Source: Tubiluchus corallicola (Eukaryota > Priapulida > Priapulimorpha > Priapulimorphida > Tubiluchidae). Taken from it: DNA of 64,000 bases. Both the position numbers and the translations under genes were made by a program. Within the stretch, counting starts at the first letter, position 1. Every line of letters begins with the position of its first letter. Below the pieces are notes generated by a model. That model worked only from the letters and a program-made list of their open reading frames with translations, had not been told where the DNA came from and made no database searches. The stretch lies in the NCBI GenBank assembly GCA_030141605.1, contig JAQGDQ010000108.1, positions 312,001 to 376,000 of the forward strand, in the 5' to 3' direction. This document shows, one piece after another, positions 11,084-25,000 of this stretch.

Positions 11084-12406
11084 ACTTACATGCTGTTTTA
11101 TTGCTTACGGGCTTGCGTTAACAGCAACCCTGCGTAAAACTTGTAAATTTAACCTCCCACAATGACTATTAGGAATGGCCATTTTAATAGTAAGTCATTT
11201 GTAACAATTTAACATTTATAAATAAATATTGTATAAAATTTGAAAAAATAATCAGAGAATTTGTGGCACACTCTTCGCTAACAAAAACAAAAGTTAATAT
11301 TACTTTATACTGTCAGTAAAGCGTTTTAAGGGGAAACGGTGGTACACATTGGGATGGCAGTGCAGTCCCAGAGTCCAATTTTATCACATGTCTACCTGGA
11401 GACATTTTAATAATTGCCCTATCTTAAAACTCAAAATTGAGCACAATGTGTCAAAAAGATTATTTTTCGGATATGCATATGATTACAGTGCTCGTAAGAT
11501 GAGTGTTGAAATTCGTGTGATGTATTTTGATGTATTACGTAGAAAATCTGTCTTAAGTTTAATGAAAAGATTTAATACTAGTGATAATTTAATGTGCCAG
11601 CTAAATTTACATCGCACATAAGACAGCAATGGTGGAGACTATTATTGTAATTTTCATGTTTATCTAAGTTTGTGTGTGATTTGTTTGTATTGGTTTTTTG
11701 TTTTTTTATGTTGTATGTTGTACATATGTAAATTATAATATGAACTTATGTTTGAAATAAAGAATTAAATCAAATCAAACATGGCGTAAATGTTTGAAAT
11801 GAAAATGAAATTTCTTTACCAATTAAATAAGTCTTTCAAAAAAGTAAGCATAATGCTGAGAATTCGACTTTGTATGGAAAGTTCTTTGCGGTTTCTTTAA
11901 AATTTCTTTCCTTCCCTGTAAGTAACTTGTAGATAATGAGTAAAAAATATTATAGTAAAAAAAGTATAGTCAACGTTATGTATACCAAAACATTTTGATA
12001 ATCATACTCAAATTGCAAACAATAGGCCTATCTCGCAATATAATAAAACTGTAAGTAGCCTATTTACATGGAAAGGAAAACTATGGGTTTTTGCACAGCT
12101 GTGCGAGGTATAAATGACGCAAAAGAAGATTGTTGCATGGGTTACTTATTATGCCTTTCAAGAGATAAACAATGTATGCATTGGCCTTCATATATTATGT
12201 ATGCTAAGAAGATCGTTTATTGATAGTCGTTGCAGTCTTAATGACATTTGTTCGATGGCAAACAATAAAATAATGAAGGAAGCTCTTGCGAAAGACAATA
12301 GAAACGTCTGAACAGGAACTTGCATTGAAGAGCTACCGCAAATGTCCTAGAGTGTAAATTCATTAATCGCTTCTTCTTGTACTGGATGGATCTAATTTCA
12401 CAAGAC
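11084..12406. other. Intergenic region before the lectin-sushi gene
   Basis: Contains a LINE 3' fragment (11370-11775) and presumably the promoter and 5' UTR of the gene starting at 12407. A 65-codon ORF at 12114-12311 lies about 95 bp before the start and would be an upstream ORF if transcribed. No TATA box can be assigned with confidence. Confidence 0.4.
11370..11775 (+). mobile_element. LINE 3' fragment
   Basis: Encodes STWRHFNNCPILKLKIEHNV and FDVLRRKSVLSLMKR, the same layout as the fragments at 16972 and 20182 (C-terminal end of a LINE reverse-transcriptase ORF). It ends in an untranslated stretch with gaaataaagaattaaatc and a short direct-repeat tail (aaatc)n. Confidence 0.65.
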
Positions 12407-12479
12407 ATGGCGGGTAATTACTTTAAGCCGCTACTCCCAGTTTTCATGACCTGGCTGTTTTTTGCTTGTGACGTTGAAG
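12407..12479 (+). CDS. Lectin-sushi gene exon 1: signal peptide
   Basis: ATG in good context (gacATGG). Encodes MAGNYFK, the hydrophobic core LLPVFMTWLFFA and CDVE, then donor GTAAGC at 12480. It leaves in phase 1, exactly what the next exon needs. The link to exon 2 is inference from phase and signal-peptide character. Confidence 0.6.
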
Positions 12480-15400
12480 GTAAGCATACAATTTTCTTTT
12501 TCGTTCCCCTTGTCGTGAATACTAGGAAAATGTATGGTAATAATTCATGAATGCATGTAATTGTTATCTAGTCTAGTCTAGTCAGGGCCTATTTCAGCCT
12601 AAGCGAGGCCCGGGGAAGTGGGGCGTGTGAGGCCTCCTCGGGGGGGGGGCGGTCGCCACCATGGTTGGCGCCCAGAAAATTTTTGAACTGCTAGAACGCC
12701 GGAGAAGCATTTTCGAAGAGAAAGTATGGAGTTATACAGTATGTTCGCATAAAGCAAGAAAAAAATAATGTTACCTCGGCGCGAGGCCCCCTGGAGGGTG
12801 AGGCCCCGGGCAAGTATCCCCACTCCCCCCCTGAAATAGGCCCTGAGTCTAGTTAAAGGCACAACATTCATGAGTATTTCAATACTGACATAATCATATG
12901 ATTTTATTCTAATATGTTTATTCGCAAGCTTAGGTTTAGGTTATTATTTTTTTAGAAAAAGATATTAATGGCGCCCTCTTGAATTCAAGATGACAGCTCA
13001 AAATCCATCTCTTCCAATCGATGAGAATTCTTTCTACTTTCATGACGATCAATTTCAAAATGGCAGAGCCATAGGCTTTTATTGAACACGATGTAATCGC
13101 TGCCATCTTGAACTCAAAACGGTAGATCAAAAAGCAAACTATGTCACTCGATGCAAAAGTTATTCTAAGTTTCACTACGATCCACTGTGGATTCACAAGC
13201 GTGCGTGGTCTTTTTTCAAAAATAATATTATCATTGCCATCTTGAATCCTTCAGTCGATGCGCAATTCGTTCTGGTATTTTCCTTTCATGACGATCCGTT
13301 GGGAACTGCCAGAGATTTAAGCCTTTTTAAAAATGATGTTATAGCTGCCATTTTGAATTAAAAATGGCGGATCGAATAGCCTACTACGTTAATCGATGTA
13401 GAATTCGTTTCAGTATATCCAACGGTGCTTTCAGACTAACGAGTTTACTCGCCAAGTTAGGTGACTATGTAACTCTTTAAGTATGTTTGATTAGTGTCAA
13501 AGAATTTGCAATTACTTGCCACAGTAACTCCCAAGGCAGTTCACACTTTCGAGTTTGCCGTAAGAGAGAAAACTCGCTAGTCTGACCGCGCTGTAAGTCA
13601 TATTGCTTCTGGAATACACAAGTATATACCAGATTGAATCAGCTGACGGTCCGCCATCTTGAATCTGAAGTATATTTCAGCAAAGTTCAGCATGACGATC
13701 CATCGCGAATTCATCGAACCATGGGTTTTTTTCGAAAATGATGTTATTGCCGCCACTTTAATTTAAAATGGTTGATTGAAAATCCGACACGCGAGGAAGA
13801 ATTTTCCTGGTAAAAATTATGTGATGCTTCATAGCGATCCATTACACATTCGTGGAGTTTTAAGCCTTTTTCAAAAGGTCATTCGCCCAACAAGAGTCGT
13901 AGAAGTAGTAGAAGAGTAGAGATTTGCGTCGAGTCCCTCGAAACAAAACCGAGTAATTAAAATTGAAATTAACATGTGCATCGCTAGCTATTTCAAACTT
14001 ATATAAACTCCACACAGTTTCGCATTCTAACAAGGTAACATGCAAGCACAGATATACTAATTATATATCTTTAAATTTAGACTTATTTAACCAGTAATAT
14101 TAACTATTAAACTTCTCTAATTTAAAAATAACATTAGTGATGACACATTACACCATCTTTAGGGTGTACGCCTAAACTGCCGCTTTTTAAAAATAGACAG
14201 ACAATCTACACTAAGGCTAACATAGACAACAGGAAAATATTAAATTGGGGGTGATTGTTCAGGGTGATCGCCAGACAAGATTCGTCTGCCACATCTTGAT
14301 GACGGACGATGTACATTCAGACTTGGCTAAAATGTCTCTATAGGTTCAGTATCTGATTTAGAGATTCGCTGATTTAAGTTGAAACTTGAAATTGAATTAA
14401 AAAATCCACGATTGGGACATAATAGCCCACGTTTGGCATCAGGAGCACAGATGGTCGAATTCTCATTGTATTGGTTGCAGCATACCTGGGTGTCTTTCAA
14501 TTTTTTATGTGTACAACTGAATTTATACAAGGTTAGCACGGCAATTTTTGCTAAATACAGAGGTAGCTTGCTAATAATTTTTGCTAAATATTTCAAAAAC
14601 AGCAATACTTAAACAGTTTTTTAATGATGAATAAAACCTTTTTTCCTCTTTTTCTTCTTTACAGTTTATCTAAGTTACCAACAATCTTGCACTTGTAAAA
14701 TGCCGCGATCTTTTTTTCTATTTAATTTACGAAGAGTAGGACGAAGAGTAGAATATAGGCGATGATCAGCGAAGTTATGATTGAATGTTCAATATGGTAT
14801 CTTTATTTGTTACCAATTGAAATTGATAAAACACACCGATTCTTACTTTCATATCTAGCAGCAGCAGCAGCTTTTGAAAATCAACCTTACAATATTTCGT
14901 AACAGTTACTAAATTTAGGCTTGCATTTTAGGTATTATGAATCCTACTGATAATTGTCCGGAAGACTACGAAAATATTACAATGACTACTAATAGCTGCT
15001 ACAAATTTCATCAAACTGAGATGAATCGTGTAGCAGCCCATCTCACTTGTGTTGACGAACATGCGACATTATTCAACGTCAAAACTATTGAGTTTTGGGG
15101 TGATGTTCAGGATTGGCTGGATTTGTAGTAAGTTCTTTGTTTATTTTTTAAACATTAATAACCTGTACAATCACTATAAGTCTATGCATACAAACTGTCT
15201 ACTTGTGTTTCTACCACATTATTTCTCTCTGCCAAAGTTCCAATGTCATTGTTACCAAATAAAGTGTTAAGCTTGTTAAACATATTATTTCTTGGTTTCA
15301 TGTAGATTGGAATTGTTGAATTATAATTTAGGAAAAATTTTCATATGTTGTTGGTTTGGGATTCTAATTTAATTATGAAATAACAATATGAAAGGCCTTG

Positions 15401-16558
15401 GTAAACAACGTTGGCGTTTTTGCTCTTAATATATTAAGCTTCTTAGCCAACAAAAGTTTGTTTCAACACTTTCTTCAGTAACCTAATTCCCAACACGGGC
15501 TTCTGTTCGAGTAGTTCCAAGTAGCTCAATACTCCATTTTACAACAACTTTTTCCAGATACTCACCAAATGTCTTACGAATTGCTTATGTTATAACCTCA
15601 ACAATCAGGTATGCTAGTCGTACACACAACACCGCCACAAACACCTCGTCAACACCCTTAAACCTCCCCCCCCCCCACACACGCACATCTTCTCGGCTCT
15701 TTTAACTTCTTTAGCTAAATCACTGTAATTATCAGTCTCGTTCTCGTCCCCTGTTACTATTCTGAGAAACCGAATTTTACTAACTGTCATGGTTTCCTTA
15801 TTTCACAACAGCAGCACTTGCACACCTGTGTCCTACGACATGATCTTGCTAAGTAATTAAAATCCCACAACGTTTACGGTGTTCACAGAGTCCCTTACGT
15901 TATGTTTGCCCCATTTTCTAAAACGCGTCAATGTGTATTTAAATGGCTACTAACGATTTACTTACAATTAAACAGCTCAATTTTAAATGATTTATTTTAA
16001 AACTTAAACCAGGCTGTTGTTGGCTGATGTTGTACAGTAGCTAATGCGGACAATGAGATTCAAGCTTTAGTAAAAATATTAAAGCAGTCTGGACATTGCT
16101 TTCTTTCCTTTATAAACAGTGCTACAGCTTATATGCTATTACCTTATTTTTAATACAGCCTGGAGCTTATTGTCCGAGATTATCGAGCGAGTGACATTAG
16201 CTCATTTTGCTACATTACTTATTATTTTCACATCAACATCTTAGTCAGGAACTCAATAGATTTTGCTTTTCTTTGCATTTTTATTTTCGCTCTTGTAAAT
16301 CTGCAGTAGCTTTATGCTAAATTAATTAACTATGTAGGTCTGTTCCTGTGAAGGATTTCAGGTTATTTTATTACTTCAGTGTTCTCTCATTCTGTAAACC
16401 CCCTATACTGTCCTTTTTAACTGCATTCATGTATGTATGTCTTGACTTCTTTCTGTCATGCTCTACTGACAGAGTTAGCTTACCTGGCTAGTTGGCTGTC
16501 TGTTCTTGGCTAAGAGAGTTGTTGCTGTTGTTGCTGTTGCTGCTGCTGCTGCTGCTGC

Positions 16559-16646
<88 letters not shown>

Positions 16647-18545
16647 GCTTTGTTTTGTCTCAGTTCAACCATTTATTTGTCAAGAGTAGTAGAGCCATGA
16701 TGTAAGTTTATTTTGATTATTCAGTCTCACTTTATTATTAATTTCTTTGTTTCTTTTTTGGCTCAAATTAGTTTGTTATATTTTGTTATGATTTTTCTTA
16801 CAGATAAAACGTAATAAAGCTATTCAAACATGAATTTTTTTGACTTTGGGCATCATGAAGTAGTAGTCTCTCACAGTTACAGTAGGTGAATGTTTTCATG
16901 AAGAAGAACTTATTAAGATCACATATTTAGATGTTATGAATCTCTAATAAATGCTCCACCAAACTTAACAGTTTAGATACTTAGAATGCGAGAGCTGTTT
17001 AACTTTTCATATGATACGAGCGCTAGATATATTTCTACTAGACTTAATCTTATTTATTTTGATGTGATTCACAGAAAATGTGCATACAGTTTACACGTCA
17101 GGCTGAATAAGAGTGAAAATTTTATATGCAAGAACATTTTAAACAGTGATGCAAACTTTACTTCTGTAATTAGGCATCATGAAATCATTTACTTCTTCTC
17201 TTAACAATTGTCAGTTCAGCATTGTTATTGTTATTTTGTTTTTAATGAATGTCACATTAACTGATTTTGCAGTAGTGTTAGCTACGTGTGGACTGGCCTC
17301 ATTTATAACGAAGCCAACAATAAGTGGAAATGGGAAGATAATCAACAATTATCAACTTGGCACAAATTCGACGGAGGGAGTATTCCAACAGAATCAGATG
17401 GTATGCACCTGCATGGAGTTAATTTTTCTTATTAACTTAGTACTGGCAAGTGTAACAGCCCAACTGCGGACAAATTTGGAACAGTTCGTTAATTAAAAGA
17501 TAACTAATTATTTATCCACGGCTCTAAATTGACTATAATGTGTAGCGGGAAAAATATTGTGTCATTTTAATTATGCCAAAGTGGAAGTTCAAAGTTCATC
17601 CCTTATAGCTGGCCATACGTGATGATGAGTTAATGTCGTGCTAATGTGCTCAGATTAATATCTTTTCAAAGATTTTATCAGATATTTACCAGAACAACTT
17701 CTAGTCATTGCGTTTCTAACCTTTGACTGCTTATAAACATTTAGATAGCCCAACCAATTTGGTTTATCATTTTAATATAGTGAGGTCAATTGAAAACGTC
17801 ACATCCGTTGCCATCAACTTACATTCATCACCGTCCTACCTAACGATCCGCCACTAAACTTATCTATTGATCAATATCAATTATACACGCACTTTCCGCA
17901 TAGTGCAGCCTAATTTACCATGAAATTCAATGTTTAGTGATTCAATGATCAAATTAGTACAAAAAAATCTTGAACTCACTTGCTACTTTCTTGTTCTCTG
18001 TTACAGGTAAACACAATGAGGATGGAGACTGTATCACAGCTGGTGTTTTTTCTAATATTCTTTATTATTGGAAACGTCAGTCTTGTATCGACAGTCATTA
18101 TATCATATGCGAGTATGACGCAATGGAACCTTTGCCTGACCCAGGTAAACGGTGAACCAGATGCTTTAGCGACCCATTGAATCTAACAATTAGTCCTAAA
18201 TATGCAAACTGTTATCATCTGTGTCGTGTCAATCCGTATTAAAACAAATGTATGTTATCATTTTTAGTTACAACATGTCCAGCAGGATGGACTAGCTATC
18301 CAAGTCCTGAGGCAGCCATTTCGTGTCTTCTTGAAGTGAATGCTAATGGCGATTTACAAGCTGCAGAAGCTGCTTGCTATGGCGCTGCACCTGGCTATAT
18401 TTCTCACCTGGTAAAAATTGACTCTCAAGCTAAACTACAAGCTGTTGTGAATATGATGGTGCAAAGCGAGTGAGTATTACTGTCCTGTAAATAAATCATT
18501 TCACTTTTGTCTCTGTAGACTGTAGCACACAACATCATCATAATA

Positions 18546-18601
<56 letters not shown>

Positions 18602-18630
18602 AATAATAATATTAATAATAATAGTAATAG

Positions 18631-18670
<40 letters not shown>

Positions 18671-18946
18671 GATAATGATAATGATAATGATAATGATAAT
18701 GATAATGATAATGATAATGATAATGATAATGATAATGATAATGATAATGATAATGATAATGATAATGATAATGATAATGATAATGATAATGATAATGATA
18801 ATGATAATGATGATGATGATGATGATGATGATGATATGATAATGATAATGATAATGATAATGATAATGATAATGATAATGATAATGATAATGATAATGAT
18901 AATGATAATGATAATGATAATGATAATGATAATGATAATGATAATG

Positions 18947-19020
<74 letters not shown>

Positions 19021-22000
19021 CTTTATTTAAAGTCGGCTTTTGGGTCAACAATTAACATTAGCTCAAAGAGCTATTATCGCCGACTGTAAATAACTACCTA
19101 CAACTACATAACAGAGACTATTATTACCCCACTTTTACCCTAAATAAATCAGACTTCTAGCGTCATAGCAAGGTACATGCAGGCTTCGGCTACGACAAGT
19201 TTTCTAATAAAGTTTCGTTATTTTGACATAGGGTTTGGGCTGGCATAGTGCAACCTGTTAATCACAGCGATTTCATGTTCCTATATGATTCAGAAGTTGT
19301 GTCAGATTTCAGCACTAACCCAATTTATATTGGTCTCAACCCAAATGGTGAGTTTATCATTTTACGAAGTTAATACTTACTAGGGGGCAATTTATATACA
19401 TAGTCATCATTGCTAGATGATAGGCAAGTTTTTCAAATTGACAACTTAAAAATAGCTGAATTTTTAAAACCAGTTGGTATATGCTGATATTTTCTAATTT
19501 CGTTTAGCAGGAATTGGTGGGCTTATAACACTTAAATATATTAATTTGAATTTTTTGGTAGAATACCTTCTTAAACCTCATATAAAACAGATCCCCAAGT
19601 TATTACCACAAACTGATAATTTCCATAAAATTGTCTTTACGTTACTATAAATACGGATTAGCAACAAGCACATACTGAGTGATCTACACAACTAATTGGA
19701 TTATTTATTTTGAAAAATTTTAAATCTGAAATCTTCGTGGTTTAAACAATATTAATCAGTAATTTGTAATTTTAATGCCAAGACTATCATTAATGATGGC
19801 ATAAACCACAATTAATTAAATTTTGATGCCAATCTCATAATGTGAAAAGTTTGAAACACAGGATTTGAAACCAGGCACCTTCGACTTGCAAGGCCAAGTT
19901 TATCCCCAAGAAAAATCCCTAGGAAACATGGTAGCCTAGTATCGCGTTGTCTATACTAGTAAGAGTACTAAGATAGTAATCTTATCTTTGTGGATGTCGA
20001 AGGTCCCTGGTTCATGTCCAGACCGTGTTCCAACTTTTCACATTTCTCGCTTTTCTAGTTTTGTACCGAAATTTAATTAATTTTAGGTTGACATTTACGT
20101 TATAAATAACTGATTTATTGTCCACAGAAATTTCAGGCAAAGAAATAATTAGCGCAAATAAATAGAACAAATAAATTACTCATGAAATTTACTCACTGTT
20201 CAGTTAACGTGAAGAGACAATTGTTTAATGCTTACTGCACTACTTTTTATTGTATGTCCACTTGGAGACATTTTTATTCTTACAATCTTAGCAAACTCAA
20301 GGTTGCATATAATGTATCAACACGGAAGCTGTTTAACTTTTCATATGATACGAGCGCTAGATATATTTCTACTAGACTTAATATTATTTATTTTGATGTT
20401 ATTCACAGAAAATGTGCATACAGTTTATACGTCAGGCTGAATAAGAGTGAAAATTTTATATGTAAGAACATTTTAAACAGTGATGCAAACTTTACTTCTG
20501 TAATTAGACGTCATTGGCGTAGGTTGTTATATCGTTAATTGTTATTTGTGTTATTGTTGTGTGTCATGATTTATTGTATTATTTGTATTAATTTGTGATG
20601 TGTATATGAACTTTGTGAAGTTTGAAATAAAATATTAAATCTAAATCTAAATCTAATTAAAAGAAAATCATCTAATTAGTTCAAATCACTCTAGCTTGAG
20701 AAATCTAACTTTGGAAATGTTGAAAAGGTTGACCAGCTGAAAATGATAAACTTTGCACTGCCACAATAACTAGGAAAACGTAGTGCTTTGGCGTCAACCT
20801 TGTAAGCCAAAGGTCCTTGGTTCAAATTTAGGCTGTGCTCTAAATTTCCTGTCTTTCGAGTTTGGTATTAAAATTCAATTAATTGTGTGTTAGTGCCATC
20901 AAAACCGGGTTTCGCATCAAAATATAATTAATTATGGGTTTGCGCTTATTATCAGAAATCACGAGCAAACTATTTAAATTCTAGGGCGCGTAAAGAGTTT
21001 TTTCTTATATTTAAGAAAGTTAGTTTACCTAATTATAATTAATTTGCTAACTTAACAGACTGTGTGTACATAAACAAAGCGGATAGTTCAAAACTTTATG
21101 GAATACCTGATTGTGAATATACACAGTTGGACGCCATTTGCGAAATGCGGCTGCCTCAGACTCGTAAGTACTATTTAATAAACAAAATCGCTACGCTTAC
21201 ACATGATATTCTTCTATTAGTTTTTACGTTATTTGTACTTTGTTTTTATTGACTAAATGAGATGACTTGTTACCAATAATGCTCAAAAATTCTGCAGGTT
21301 TTTGTTTTAAAAGGACAGAAGACATGAAATGCTGAATTACTTGTGTAAATCTAATTAATTACTTTTATTTATCACGAAAGAAAATAAACTATTTTCTAAT
21401 TGTGCAGCAAAATTATATAACATAAAATTATCATCATCATGTAAACATTGAATGATCAATTTAAACAACTACATACCAATAGGTTTATTTCTATAGTTGC
21501 CAAAAAAATTCCAGTTTTGTGCTGATATTTAAAAACACTTTTGCACTGCTTAGATCATAGCAACTGTGCAGGAACGTCATCAGAATATGATGGCAATGAT
21601 AAATGTCTAGTGAACGTCAATGAAAACGGTGACTACCAGGCTGCTCTAACCGAATGCAGAAATCAAGGAATGGAATTATACAGCATGTCTTCTATCCATT
21701 CTGCTTGGAGAATTTTCTCTCTTGGATGGTATGATTATATCTACATTCATTTGCGATAATTACAGTCAGTACTTAAAGCCAAATGCAACCAGACAGTTTT
21801 AAGACAAAAAACAAGATGTGTGGCACTTGAAAAAAGGCCAATGCTCACTGTTCTTTTTAGTGCGTGTAATAATGTTTAACCTGACAGAACTAGGGGTGAG
21901 CATCGAACGTTCGAGTTCGAACGTTCGAATCGAATTCGAACGCTCGAATTCGATTCGAACGAGTTTTTTAGTTCGAACTCGATTCGAATCCAAAACTATA

Positions 22001-25000
22001 GATTGGAATAATTCAGCACTTCAATCACACATATTCTTTATCACTAAAACGATTGAAACATCATGCAATTAGCATAATTTAGCCGTGATTTCTGCACACA
22101 ATTTTAAAGAAATTACTAGTCGTTTTATTGCAGAACAAAATCTAGTGATATGCATGATCTTTATAAAACTAATTTTTGCTGGTGGTTCGAAAACTTGTTC
22201 GAAAATCTTTCGATCTCAATTCGAATTCGGTTCGAATTCGAAACGCTGAAGTTCGGTTCGATTCGAATTCGAAAGTCACAAATTCGGTTCGATTCGAATT
22301 CGCTTTCTGGTAGAGAATGCTCACCCCTAGACAGAACTGTAAACAAATTACAGCGTGGAATAATTTCAATATAAATTGCAAAAGAGCTCTACCCCATTGA
22401 CACGATATAATGTGTCTATTTTAATTGGGCTAGGCGATAGGCCTATAGGCATCATAAACACAGTTAACTTACAAAATTAAATTCCATTACTTTTCTAAAT
22501 GTCTTTTGTAATTTATTCTAAAATTCACATTAAACTAATTGCGGTGGTTTGGTCGGCTTTTTTGGTTGGTTTATTTGCTTTTTTAGGAAACTCACATGTA
22601 TATTATTTTTCACTAATTTTAAAAATTTAGATTAGCTTTTTCAGTTTACAAATAATTTGTTCCCAAAAATGTGTTCCGTGTCTGAACCAAGAAGCTGTAT
22701 ATACATTATGTTTTAAGAACGCACAAAGCTTATAAAAAGTGTAAAATGTAGATAATAAATTAAAGACTTTATGTGACATTCTGTCACAATTTTGCTATAT
22801 ACGACTCTCATAGCAGAATATAACACACGAGATTCAAACATTCCTAACCAAAATTATTCACCAGTACATGTATAAGCCTCAAGAAAGTTTAGTCATTTAA
22901 ATGCCTCTTCTTAGTCCTCTACGTTACTACTTTTCAATGAATCAACTTAATTATTTCGGGCACTTCTAGGTATAATCCAAAGGACTTTTGGATTTCGGCT
23001 AGATTCAATGATCAGACGGGGCATTATGAATATCCAAATGGCAACAGCATAGGCTATTACAATCCTCAACAGAACCTCATTGTGTGGACAGGATTTACAC
23101 GATGGCTGAACGATGAACACTGGCCAACCATGTCAAGCAGTGGTAGTCTTTTTGAGGTGATTTTTATATTTTGCTGTCATTCATTCGACTCCCTTGGTTT
23201 TACTTTGCTTCTAATGGAATCAAAATGAAACAACAACAGCCAGTGCAGCAAATTATTTTTGAATTCAACTTTAATGAAACATACAGTTTTTCTTTGAAAA
23301 AAAATATGAGAAATAATTTAGTATATTTTAAAATACGAAATCCATAGTAATAGGTAACTAGCCAAAACCTGCAAAAATGTTGCCCATAAACCCACAATGA
23401 CAAACCATACCACTTCCACCACACCCACCACAGCACTCCACCAACATTACGCTCAACACATCACCCATAACACACCACACCCACCACACTACACCAATAC
23501 CACCCAAAACACATCACTCTACAACACAATACATCATCCTCACCACACGACACCATCCCACACCCACTACATCATACGGTGATGGGGTCTAGGGTTGCTA
23601 GATTAGAAAATTAGAAATACGGGACACTCCTAAAATATCTCTATATATTACTGTATTTATAACCTACACACCCAGACTATTATACCATATATAAAAGTGG
23701 AAAACTTAAAGCAGGGATTTTAATAGGTTATGAGAAAAACAAAAGTAAGCCCACAGTAGCTTTTGTTGAAGCAAAATTATACACAGAGTACAATAGAATG
23801 ACCCCAGAACAATGGCTTTGCGTCAGCAGTACTCCAAGCGAGAATCGCCCAAAAATGGAACCTCAACAAAAATGTAATCAACTCGTCGCAGCTCCTCTTG
23901 GTAGAGTGGTCCTAAAAGGTCGTCCTTTTTCAAAGAGCTATACATCTCGTTCTGAAAGCTCACCAGGTGCCACGAGAACTTTTTCCTGTGGTGTTTTCTG
24001 TCAAAAAAATGTTTTCTTTTCGAAAAAATCGGGTAGCTGGGTCCGGGAAAACGCCCTTGCGGGACGTCGTGAATTCTAAATACGCCTGCTACTCCCACCA
24101 TTGAACGGGCTATATGCAACCACTATCAGCACCATGCCTAGCTCATTCCCATTCTCTAGAAATAAGAAGTATAATTTTGCAAAAAAACTGCCTGAGTAAT
24201 CCACCACTTCGCCAGCTATCTTTTCGCCAGTCTACTTTTTCGGTAGTCTACCCTTTCGCCAATCTACCATTTCAATGTCGCGCGTTGGGTTTCGTTCGAA
24301 ATGCCAGAAAATGGCAATAAATAGGATGGCCGGTCGAAAATTTGACATTCAGAATCTGCTGTTTACGTTCTGCGATGTTTAGTTTCCGAGATACGCATCT
24401 TTTTTAAATAACTCAAAAACTAGACAGAGCTACTCCACCAAATTTGGTGTGCTTATAGCTAACATGGAGAGCCACTTTTTGCTATAATTTCATAATTTCA
24501 TGTCGTGATATTTTGAAAAAGTTCCTGAGTTAGTTATGATCCAAAAATCGTCAAAATTCATCTATTTTTGAGAAACAATTTCTCCTACAAGAAGCGCCAC
24601 CTAACAAAATGGTTATGAGTGGTGATTGTCCGATCAATTCCCTATCAGTAGTGCGCCACATAGCCGCCACCGCCAGAGGGCTGCCACACTACACCCATTT
24701 TTCTGGGTCCATGTCGGTACCATACTTATACTTATATATAGCTGATAGCAACATGGTTTCCTTCAAACGCTCCCGTAAGTCATGCAGAGACGGACCACAT
24801 GTCATTGGATTCGCAATAAAACGTTGAATAAGATGCGCTATGCTGAAAATTTTTCCTCTTTTTCGTTTAACCGAAATAACCAAAATTTGGCAAATTGCAT
24901 AAACGAGATCTTTCCTTTATTATATGAGACGACGGTGTCTATATGACCAAATTGGGAATCCATTTCTCTTGAAGAAAACCTTCCGGTATCACGTGGCTAA

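Noticed and set aside
9936-11165. 409-codon ORF with a 19-residue repeat
   Set aside because: It follows from a 57-bp minisatellite; other frames and the opposite strand are open too, and an 8-bp deletion in one unit breaks the frame.
16475-16700. Poly-Thr, poly-Leu and poly-Val ORFs
   Set aside because: Translation of the TTG/CTG microsatellite in three frames.
18425-19051. 208-codon His-Tyr/Ile-rich ORF and Met-Ile ORFs
   Set aside because: Translation of the GAT/GATAAT/AAT microsatellite.
23798-24119. Overlapping 93- and 98-codon ORFs on opposite strands
   Set aside because: No domain, signal or splice context; both strands equally open. Most likely repeat-derived.
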